Source of the DNA: Drosophila pseudoobscura
Taxonomy: Eukaryota > Arthropoda > Insecta > Diptera > Drosophilidae
DNA: 64,000 nt
Direction of reading: 5' to 3'
Assembly: GCF_009870125.1 (NCBI RefSeq)
Contig: NC_046681.1
Span: 12,661,001-12,725,000 of the forward strand
Shown here: one piece after another, positions 50,801-59,364 of the stretch
Layout of the letters: every line of letters starts with the position of its first letter
How positions within the stretch are numbered: the stretch's first letter is position 1
The notes under the pieces: generated by a model
Told to the model about the DNA's origin: nothing
The model's database searches: none
The model's input: the letters and a program-made list of their open reading frames with translations, nothing else
Program-made: the position numbers and the translations under genes

Positions 50801-51891
50801 TGGTCGGTCACCTATGGCCGGCCACTTGGGTCAAACTCAAACCCTCCTTGGTGCCAGCACAGTGGTTGTGCCCCGTGCCACTGTGGCAAGGAGAGCAGGA
50901 AAATGTTTTAGCCAAAAGCTTCTTAAGACATGGCTTAAATGAGCTCAACGTCGTGTGACTGCCTGTCTTGGATTGTCTGCATTTACCCCACCAGATCTCC
51001 GGATGCCCCAGCAGCTAAGCTTCGCCCATCGCATAACCCCATCTGCATCCCCATCCCCATCCCCATCACCTGACCATGCCACCGCCACCGCCGACGTTGC
51101 CGCCGTTGCCCATGTTGCCGCATTCATGTGCAACTAATCGACGTGTGCTGGTTTATTGGTTTCAGCTTTGGGTCTGGTGCGGTGGCAATTACGCTGCTGC
51201 TGCTTTTGCTTCTGGTTCTGCAATTCGTATTTCCCATTTCCCATTTCCCATTTTCCATTTACCATTTCGAACTATTTTGCATTTGATGATGTGGTCAGGG
51301 GCCCAGCAGAGAGGCTTAGCCATGCGGTTTCCAAGAGCCGTTAGCCAAGCCATTCTCGGAGAGATACACAGCATACGGCACACGGCATGTGGTCGCAAGC
51401 TGGCGAGGGGCTATGGGGGCATGGGGCCATATACAATATGCTCTTAACTTTGCATGTTTATGTACCTACCTAAACGACGGACAATTATTTATCAAACAAG
51501 TGGCAAAGAGAATAACGAGGAGCGACAACCTGAAGATGGGGATGGGCAGAGGGACTGGGGGCTGGGGAAGGGCACTGCACTGCACTGCACTGCATTACAT
51601 TCAGCTCTCGAATGACAAGGGAATTGATTATGAGGATGATGACGATAATGATGATTACAAATGACAATGGGCAAAGAGGAAGTAGAAGAATGAAATGCAA
51701 TTTGCAAAATGTACTCCGAAGAGGAACTGCAAAAGACGGAGGAAACGAAACACAACACCAATAGATTATTGATACGAGGCGAGCACTTGCTGGACATCCC
51801 CGACTGTACTGCAATGAATGTATTCTATTCAAAACTAATAACTCCAGAGTCTTTTAGAAAAGGAAAAGAAGAGTGCATTTTATTGCCCTGG
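47890..51891. other. Intergenic region with the probable promoter of the CABIT gene
   Basis: The first 300 bp or so upstream of the minus-strand ATG (47889) hold GAGAGAG/CGCGAGAG motifs (48079-48101), compatible with a GAGA-type promoter. Further on are ATGTAC-rich tracts (49080-49110 and 49650-49730), four tandem GGCGTAA units (50363-50393), CCCCAT and TTTCCCA repeats (about 51045-51066 and 51229-51262) and CTGCA repeats (about 51573-51593). I see no gene. Confidence 0.5.
50363..50393. repeat. Four tandem copies of GGCGTAA
   Basis: Four perfect 7-nt units plus three bases form a short minisatellite in intergenic DNA. Confidence 0.9.
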
Positions 51892-52550
51892 TCACCGATA
51901 GTAGCACCAAATGCACAGGACACTGAGCAGCATCAAGTAGGTGATGTTGCCGCCGACCATGAACATGCAGCCGATTATTGCGTCCAAGGTTTGCACTAAA
52001 ATGTTGGCAAATCTCTGGCGCAGTGGCGCCCGTTGCATTTCTGTCTCCGATGGCACCCTTTCCACCTCGATGTGGATGGTATGCTGCTGAACCTGGCTGG
52101 GCGGTTCCTTGGCGGACACAGACAATCCTTCCTCAACTGTTCGGCAATCCTTCTTCTGTTGTTCCAGCAAGGACCAAGACGTTTGTATGCTCACCTCGCT
52201 GGTGGCAGCCTTTATAGTGCTGTCCGTCACAGTTTCCGCCGAAACCTTGAGCCCCTCGTCATGATCTTTGGTAAATGGACTATAGATTAGGGATCATTGA
52301 ATGGCTCACTTTTCTCACTCATACCATGGCCCTGACGATTCCGTTCTCCGTCCATGATCTTTGCGCAGCTATCGAAAAGGTGTAACAGTTCCGTAAAGCG
52401 TTTGCTGATCTGTTCATGGTCCAAATAAAGGGGTGCACTATGGTCTATGGTCTGTTCAGCCCCAACACTTGGATCCTCTGATGTATTCTCAGTCTGTGGG
52501 AGCACGGTGGAGCCTCCATCCCCTAAACTCTCATCCTGGGACTGCATCAT
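51892..52550 (-). CDS. Uncharacterised 199-aa protein with C-terminal membrane anchor
   Basis: Minus-strand exons are 52550-52325 and 52265-51892, separated by a 59-nt intron (GTATGA...CCAAAG). The phases match (CAT-G|AT-CAT) and give 199 aa. The protein is acidic and hydrophilic (MMQSQDESLGDGGSTVLPQT at the start), has a helical stretch (ISKRFTELLHLFDSCAKIMD) and ends in one hydrophobic segment of about 22 residues (TYLMLLSVLCIWCYYR at the very end) preceded by basic residues. This is the layout of a tail-anchored protein of the ER or mitochondrial outer membrane. There is no signal peptide. A minus-strand AATAAA lies only about 8-13 nt beyond the stop codon, so the 3' UTR is very short. I do not recognise the family. 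Confidence 0.7.
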
Positions 52551-53733
52551 GAGTATGAATTGTGTTTGGCGTGTGTTCAGGTGAATTTTATTTTCTATCT
52601 ACCGTTTGTGTCATGTGTGTATGAGTTTTCAAAAACGGGTTGCTTCCTGGTTTATCTTTTGTCGACTTTTACAAAGCTTAGACCAGTCCAAGGCAGGGAG
52701 GAAAAGATCATCCAAACATAAAAAATACAATTTTTGAACATCTCTCTCTTTTGAGTGTTTTCAGAAATGGTTTTTGGAGTTTCAAATTACTCTTAAAGTC
52801 CCCCACCGAATAAAGTCATGACTAATCTACTAGTTTGTGCATTTAAATGTGGAAGGAATATGGATTTTATGTTTTTTATATTATACAATTTAGATAAAAT
52901 GAAGTATTTTCTTGTTTAGTGCTCAATTGTTTATTACGCAATATTTTCTTGTAATAAAATATAATTCTTATACTATAAATGAGCTTGGCTTTTACGAACA
53001 TGTTTTGCATATAAGTATCCATTAGGGTTTTTACTATTCTACTGCAAATACATTTAATTTTAGCTCGTAAAACCAGTCCTGACACGTACACATCCCGCGA
53101 CACCATTCTACCCGGTTTGAATGCTGATGATTTATTTTTGTAACTTTTAACTATATGAACTGTATTCTAAGTACTTCTATACATCTCTCTCGCTCTCTGC
53201 CCACCAACGCAGTACCATCCGGCCGTTACATCTCGCTCCCTCCGCAAGGGGGCGCCACACTAGAGAGAGAAAGCGAGAGCGAGAAAGAAAGACTACAACA
53301 CCTATCCGTAGTGGGGCTTTCTCGTAGAAGTCGCAACAACTTGATAGATACTTGTAAACAGATAAGGCGGGACTGAGATCTTTAGTTAGAACGATTAAAA
53401 TCCTCAGGTTGAAATTCACGAAAGATTATAAATCCAATAAATAAATAATAAAAGGTTCGTTGATAAGAACCTGCACATAGATCGACAGTACATAATACTG
53501 AGTACTGAGTACTGAGTGGCATTCTATTATCAGCAATAAGCTTGAACAGGATCTGAAAATTCACATAAGGATGCCATTCGAAGTCAACTCTGATCTACGC
53601 GTAAATGCATGATAATATACACAATGCAATGTATGTAAATATATATGATTTGCTCTAATTATTATGTCGAAAACAATATGAAACAACGAAAACAATGCAA
53701 GCCTGATTTATGACTTTGGATGATAAGAATTGA
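52551..53733. other. Intergenic region between divergently transcribed genes
   Basis: This separates the minus-strand tail-anchored gene from the plus-strand fibrinogen-domain gene. It is AT-rich apart from the composite element at 53183-53292, annotated separately. No coding exon is seen. Confidence 0.6.
53183..53292. promoter_or_regulatory. CT tract / CCGTTAYATCTCGCTC / CTCF-like core / GA tract composite, copy 2
   Basis: A CT-rich tract (53183-53199) is followed by CCGTTACATCTCGCTC, then CTCCGCAAGGGGGCGCCACA (53240-53259), then a GA-rich tract (53262-53292). AGGGGGCGCCA closely matches the core bound by the insulator protein CTCF. The flanking GA/CT tracts could bind GAGA factor. It sits between two divergently transcribed genes, a usual place for an insulator. 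The order and words match the copy at 8951-9070. Function is inferred. Confidence 0.45.
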
Positions 53734-53773
53734 TATATAAGAAGGCTTGAGCCCCTCATCCTGCATTCAGTCT
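53734..53773 (+). promoter_or_regulatory. TATA box and initiator of the fibrinogen-domain gene
   Basis: TATATAAG begins at 53734 and an arthropod-type initiator TTCAGTCT lies at 53766-53773, about 30-35 nt downstream, which is the usual spacing. This predicts a 5' UTR of about 30 nt before the ATG at 53801. The segment ATAAGAAGGCTTGAGCCCCT just after TATA is closely matched at 63830-63849 near the window end. Confidence 0.65.
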
Positions 53774-53800
53774 GATTCAAGTCTTTCAACGGGAATAGTC

Positions 53801-55251
53801 ATGCAAATATATTGGATTCTGGTGCTTCTCTTCCTGCAAGTAGAAGCAGACGTGACTCTATCAACGGAAAATAGCTTCGAGAGGAGTGCTGTGAGAACTC
53901 AGTGCATTGGGAAATTGCAATTGAATGAACTAATTGGTTGGGTATTCCGTTTCCAGCACTGTGAGATGACCCGCGATGAGGACGATGAGCGGTGTGGTGC
54001 CATTTGCTATCCGGTTGTGAAGCCGCTACTCCGGTACGCGGCCCTATGCCAGGGGAAGGATGCAACGATTAACGATCTCAAGGATGAAATCCGAAAGAAA
54101 GATGTTTACATCGCCCAATTGGAAAGCAAGCTTGAGCTTGCCAAGTCAATGGAAACTCAGGCAAGTAAACAGATGGAGGATCTCAAGGTGCAACTTAAGG
54201 TAAACGAGATGCTGAAACAGATGGAGCATCTTAAACAACAGACGGATGCCAAAATTAAGAGCTCGTATCAACAGCTGAAAGATAAGGAAACTGAATTGCA
54301 CCTGAAAGCAATCAAAATTTTGAAAATTGAGAAAGATTTTAAAGATCGTGAGGCCGAAATCGTTGACAAGAAAGACCAGATCTCAAAAATGGAAATGCAA
54401 ACACAATCTAGAGAGGCCCAAATTCAATCAAAGGATAAATCAATCAGAGAACTGGAGGATCAAGCGAATTCCCTCAAACAAAAGCTGAAAGACATCTCGG
54501 AGGCAAGCAGTTGTCTGCCATTCACAAACTCCACTAAAATCCATACCATAAGTTTGCCCGGAATAGATCCATTCGTTGTGCCCTGTAATTCCAGTGTGTC
54601 CCGATCTGGCTGGACGGTCATCCAGAGACGAGTCAACGGCCTTGTAGACTTTAATCGGAACTGGATCGACTACAAACTTGGGTTCGGAGACCTACGGGAA
54701 AACTTCTTCTTGGGTCTGGAAAAAATCCATCGAATGACCCTGCTCCAGCCTCACGAGCTGTACATCCAGCTCCAAGATGTCAATGGAGAAACCAGCTATG
54801 CTCGATACGACGATTTTAAAATAGGAAGCGAAGAGGAAGACTACAAGCTGAAATCGTTGGGAAAATATTCAGGAACAGCCGGCGATTCACTGGATTATCA
54901 CCTAAACATGAAGTTTTCCACTTTGGACCGGGATAATGACACTAGTGAGAAAAATAATTGCGCGAAACATCATGGAGGCGGTTGGTGGTTTTCTTATTGC
55001 GCACAAAGGTACACATATCTATGCTGAATTAACGCTACTCATATTACGAATTTTGTATGTTAATTTTTTCTTCTTATTACAGTTTTCTTAATGGAAAATA
55101 TTATGAAGATGGTAAAAGTGGAACAAGTGACGATTACGGCATTATTTGGGGTTCTTGGCAGAAATATAACTACGAGATCTCGCTTACTTTTTCTCAAATT
55201 ATGATAAGGCCAAAAACACTAAAAAATTCATATTTTTTAATGAATACGTGA
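53801..55251 (+). CDS. Secreted coiled-coil fibrinogen-related protein (FReD)
   Basis: Exons are 53801-55008 and 55083-55251 (74-nt intron, phase 2), giving 458 aa. I start at the second in-frame ATG because it opens a signal peptide (MQIYWILVLLFLQVEA) just downstream of the TATA/initiator pair. A Cys-containing segment is followed by a long, highly charged coiled coil (about residues 85-240). The C-terminal fibrinogen domain (about 240-455) has WTVIQRRVNGLVDFNRNW, GFGDLRENFFLGLEKIH, the DRDND calcium-binding element, GGGWWF and the C-terminal IMIRPK. The splice restores CAQ-SFLNGKYY. Family members are secreted, oligomeric, lectin-like proteins, often implicated in immunity; the ligand of this one is unknown. 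Confidence 0.9.
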
Positions 55252-57180
55252 ACAAAAAAACGGAGTTTCGGATTTCCTTGATTTCAATGCGCAGCCTGTG
55301 AAGATCGTCTAGGATTTCCTCAATCCTCGGCCCCATTCGATGCTCAAAGATGATGTCAAAGAAACCCTGATTCCGACGATTGCCGCGTGCACAGATCGCT
55401 TCCACTTTCTCTGCGTCCTATTCCGAACTGGACTCTGGAACTGGCACTGAAAGGTGGCTGGTGGTTTCCTGACAGCGGATATAAGGCCATAAATCGTTTA
55501 GAATGTATATTTTTTTATGATATTTTATAAACATTTTGAATGCCAAGTGTTGCTGGAGTTTCTAATAATAATGGCCTTAAAAACTGTGTATTTAATTACC
55601 GAATCAGAAAATCTACTGCGTTCTGTTGAAATCTTTGATAAAACGAGTTCGGAATTTCCTTTTGGCGTCTGTTGTCTGTTCTCTGTGTGGACCAAAGACA
55701 AAAGAATGAAAAAAGGCGAAAACTTTTTAATACGAAATTGATGAAAGCGCTTAAGTAATGTGAAAATTTACAGCTTGGCTGGGCAGCATTGGAAATTCTT
55801 AGATGGGGCACTAGCTGTTTCCATTTTCCTTCTTCTCTCTCTCTCTCTCTCTCTATTATACATATATTTGGGGAGTTTTATGTTAATGCTTTATAGCGCT
55901 GGCCACGCCTCGCTTCCAGTTAAAGTTCGTTTCGGGGGTACGGCCCCGAACTTTTATGCGTCCGCGTTTGGAAGGAAACCCCACTCTGGGCAGTCTGTGG
56001 CGCCGCACCAGCTGCCGCTGCCACTGCCACTGCCGCTGTTGCGAACTGTGCTAACTGTTGGCTGATATCTGTAACTGCGATTTATTAACAGTTAGCTGCC
56101 GTAGCTACCACTAGTACGTGTACTACTACCACCACAATAATTGTAGTTCTTGCTTCTTTTGTTGTTGCTACATTTCGCAGCAAGAAGCCGAAAATTTATT
56201 GCCTGCAGCCACATGATGAATGATTTTGATAATAATATTTTGTTATTGCTTTTTGCCTTGGGCGGATTTTCTTTGGTGTTATTTCTTTATTTTTTTTGTG
56301 CTGTTGCAGCAACTTTTGACTGCATTTTGTTGCCAAAAATTGAAGTCGCCATGGAGCCATGGAGCTAGGGAAAGACCTTGCCACAAAAAGCTGTGGATGG
56401 GAGGTGCCCCCTGCTGTTGCCACTGCTGCCGCTACGTACAACTAAAACATTTGGCCAACTGACGAAAACATAAACCAAAAGTAATAAACTAAAGGTTGTC
56501 ATAAGAAAACTCAGACGGTGAACGGTCTTAAAGAAAAACTCATTTGTCTTGAAGAAGTTTCTGGGGTTTGGGCCATTTGGCAAGAGTTGGGGCATGTACA
56601 GAGTTTCACAGATATCCTCATATTATAGTTACGAGTTTATGCATGGGTGTGACAGCCAGGTCCACCACTCTCGTGTGTTTCCAGCTCTAATGCTGCGGAA
56701 ATTCATCTGTTTGGCGGTCCGATCGGCCAGACTGGCGAAAAGAGGAACTCCTTAACTTTTAAGGGCAGGGTCCCTGAAATAAACGTGCTATTGCAGCCCT
56801 GAGGGATGGACACATACAACTACATTAAGCTACAATAAATAAAAGCAGTCAAAAATATAAAAAAGTTTAATGCAAACAGTAACAATTTTTATGGAATTTA
56901 TAAACAGCAGCAATTGTTGACAAAATAGTAAGCGATTAAAACAAAATAAATATTTATTAACATGCATACACATAATATCGAAGTCTATTTAATGCATCGA
57001 TAAGATCAATCGATATATTTTATCACAGCCAAGTTAACATTGAAAAGAGTGACATTAAATTGTGCTTACAAAAATAAATTTCTGAGGGAAAAAGTAAGTA
57101 AGTAACAGAATATACGGAATACGGAAAGATAAATCAATAAAACACACTGTCCAAACACACAGAGAAATCTAGTAACGAAT
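55252..57180. other. Intergenic region with a possible fibrinogen-domain relic
   Basis: At about 55400-55475 the plus strand encodes LKGGWWFPDSGYK in one frame, recalling the GGWWF signature of fibrinogen domains but with no intact domain around it. CT repeats lie near 55835-55853. Two TCGATA-type (DRE-like) sites, at 56996-57002 and 57009-57016, may belong to the promoter of the next gene. Otherwise nothing is seen. Confidence 0.45.
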
Positions 57181-58317
57181 ATGAATAGAAGCGCACTCTC
57201 TTCAGTCCCCTTCGACCGTAACTTGGGCGACATATTGTTGGCTCTTGATTTGAACAGTCTCTTCATGAACGAGCTCTACTCGGACGTAGCGTTTATTGTG
57301 GAGGATCAGCGCCTGCCGGCGCACCGCATGATTCTAATATGTCGCAGTCAGTACTTCCGTGAACTGCTCTCCGGTGGCATGTGCGAGTCAGATGATCAGA
57401 TTCGGCTGGAGGCGCCGCTGGAGGCATTCAAAGTAATCCTGCGCTTCCTTTACACTGGCACTCTGCCACTATCCACACTGGAGGTGGATGAAATCTTCAA
57501 AGTGCTCGGTTTGGCCAATATGTATGGCTTGGTGGAAGTCGAGGTGAACATAGACAGTCACCTGCAGAAGAATCTGGCCGTCAGCAACGTCTGCACAATA
57601 CTGGATACTGCGCGCGTATTCAATCTTGTAGAGCTGGCCACGAAATGCCTCGATTTCATGTGCAAGAAAGGTTACTTACTGCTAGAGCACGACTCCTTCC
57701 AAACGCTGTCCAAGGAATTGCTGGAGGAAGTCCTGCAACGGGACAATTTCCTTGCCTACGAAGGAAATATCTTTGAAGCGGTGTGCAAATGGAGTCGCCA
57801 CAATCCTTGCGTGGACATCAAGTCGGTGATCTCGCTCGTTCGTCTCCCTCTGATTTCTGTCCGCGACCTGATGCGTGTGGTGCGTCCCTCTGGTATCTTC
57901 GACCCGGAGACAATACTCGAAGCCATCGATAAAGCTCTCAGTCCGTTGGATCTGGAATTCCGTACCGGGGTTTGTCCAGGCCTAGCCCTGGCCTCAAACG
58001 ATTGGCAGACTTGTTGCATGGTCAACAATAATGAGACCGTAATCAAGATGCCGTTCTGGTGCATAATCAATAACATTTTAGTCGAAAGTACTCAAAAAAA
58101 CATCACGCTCAACTGCACCGTGGAGATCTCTTGTGACATGACCAACTGGAATGGCGTGGGAAATATCAAACTTACAGCCTCCGAGCCCCGGCAGGATATC
58201 CGTTTCAGGAGCCGCCGTGTGCGTTTCATTCGCATTGTGCATCCAATAAGTGGACGCAAGGACGTCTTAAATGAAGTGGTGCTCAAAGCCATTAAAAACA
58301 CCAATATTACAATATAA
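57181..58317 (+). CDS. BTBD9-like BTB-BACK protein with a partial discoidin domain, intronless
   Basis: A single uninterrupted ORF of 378 aa. Residues about 25-125 form a BTB/POZ domain (YSDVAFIVEDQRLPAHRMIL, then CRSQYFRELLSGGM and YTGTLPLS). Residues about 130-240 form a BACK domain (NVCTILDTARVFNL, then VRLPLISVRDLMRVVRPSGI). The C-terminus keeps part of a discoidin (F5/8 type C) fold (CDMTNWNGVG and VRFIRIVHPISG). The order matches BTBD9, a substrate adaptor-type BTB protein, but BTBD9 proteins are usually longer (about 600 aa, two discoidin domains) and intron-containing. A shortened, intronless copy suggests a retrogene; this is inference. DRE-like TCGATA sites lie 165-185 nt upstream of the ATG. 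Confidence 0.85.
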   Translation: MNRSALSSVPFDRNLGDILLALDLNSLFMNELYSDVAFIVEDQRLPAHRMILICRSQYFRELLSGGMCESDDQIRLEAPLEAFKVILRFLYTGTLPLSTLEVDEIFKVLGLANMYGLVEVEVNIDSHLQKNLAVSNVCTILDTARVFNLVELATKCLDFMCKKGYLLLEHDSFQTLSKELLEEVLQRDNFLAYEGNIFEAVCKWSRHNPCVDIKSVISLVRLPLISVRDLMRVVRPSGIFDPETILEAIDKALSPLDLEFRTGVCPGLALASNDWQTCCMVNNNETVIKMPFWCIINNILVESTQKNITLNCTVEISCDMTNWNGVGNIKLTASEPRQDIRFRSRRVRFIRIVHPISGRKDVLNEVVLKAIKNTNITI

Positions 58318-59060
58318 CAATATTCCCTAGACGATCGATCGACTTGGAGACTGTTCGAAGTAGCTAACGGCTTGTTCCTTTTCTTTTCTTTTCTTTTCTT
58401 ATTTCTTTGAATGAATTATTTGTATTTTAACTAAATTTAATGGATTAAATTCTTATTGCTACTTATACAGCTTTTTTTACCTAATAGAAGAATTGTGTGA
58501 AACATCTTAACAAATAGGAAACAGGACAGTGCCAGGTGTCCATTTCCTAGCGGCTTTGTTGCATTCGCTTGAAGCCATGACAACTGTCTGTGACATGTGT
58601 TGTGGATGGCTGCATAGACAAGCCAAACCCTCGTTACCGAACTGTTTATAAGATGGCCCTGTTCAGAGAAAAATACATATGTTCTCGCAGGCTACACGAT
58701 TCGCGAGGGCCAGGCAAGGATTTGGAGCGGGCGCGAACCAAAGACAAAGTTCGGAAGCTCTTCTCAGCAAACCTAATTCGTATGCCCAGCATGGTCAAAA
58801 GACTCTTTAATTATTTCAGGCAAATATACATAAATTTACATATTTATTTACATAGAATAGATTCTGCCAGTCAGCTGTTCACTGCACACCAGTGTGACCA
58901 CACCGGTTGCAGAAAAATGGGAATAAGCTAAATCATTTTCATCATAGTGCGTCTATTTTAATACCGAAAAAATCAAAAGAAATCATTCTTGGACAATTTC
59001 CATAGTAAATTTAGTAGAAAACACTGTTTTGCAATTTGTTGGAAATAGTATTTTAACGCA
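58318..59060 (+). other. Intergenic region between the BTB gene and the small membrane-protein gene
   Basis: CTTTT repeats lie at 58377-58400. A 113-codon open frame (58590-58931) has no recognisable domain and lacks supporting signals. CAGTGTGACCA at 58890-58900 is the reverse complement of the core-promoter motif 1 common in housekeeping fly genes, and probably serves the small gene just downstream. Confidence 0.45.
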
Positions 59061-59226
59061 GCCCTGTTTTACGCGTCAAAGTTTCTCGACAGTCGGAAAC
59101 CAAACAGCTCCGGTAACTAACTAACTAAAATTGAATTCAAATAAAACTTTAAACGTAAGTTAAACTAAAAAAATATCATTGTGAATGTTGATGAACCTTC
59201 AAATATTCTGCAGTTCTACAATCAAG

Positions 59227-59364
59227 ATGATGCGCGATTCGCACCCCGAAATGCGTGACATCGAAGCGCTGGCCAAAAAGGAGGTTAAGGGGAATCTTTT
59301 GTTATTTGCCGTGGCCTGTGCCTTGATACGCTATATTCCAAAACTCATACGCAAGTTCTTTTAG
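59227..59364 (+). CDS. 45-aa single-helix membrane protein, TOM5-like
   Basis: A 46-codon ORF starts MMRDSHPEMRDIEALAKKEV, continues through one hydrophobic helix (NLLLFAVACALIRYIP) and ends KLIRKFF. Size, the short acidic/basic helix before the membrane segment, a Pro within or just after it and the basic C-terminus resemble TOM5, a small subunit of the mitochondrial outer-membrane import complex. The resemblance is by eye and could be to another micro-membrane protein. A 59-nt intron (59155-59213, GTAAGT...CTGCAG) appears to lie in the 5' UTR, which supports a genuine transcribed gene. A motif-1 promoter element lies upstream at 58890. The first of two adjacent ATGs is taken as the start. 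Confidence 0.6.
   Translation: MMRDSHPEMRDIEALAKKEVKGNLLLFAVACALIRYIPKLIRKFF

Noticed and set aside
58590..58931. 113-codon plus-strand frame beginning MTCVVDGCIDKPNP
   Set aside because: No recognisable domain, and the Cys spacing does not fit a THAP or other zinc finger. A minus-strand frame overlaps it equally well. No promoter or splice evidence.
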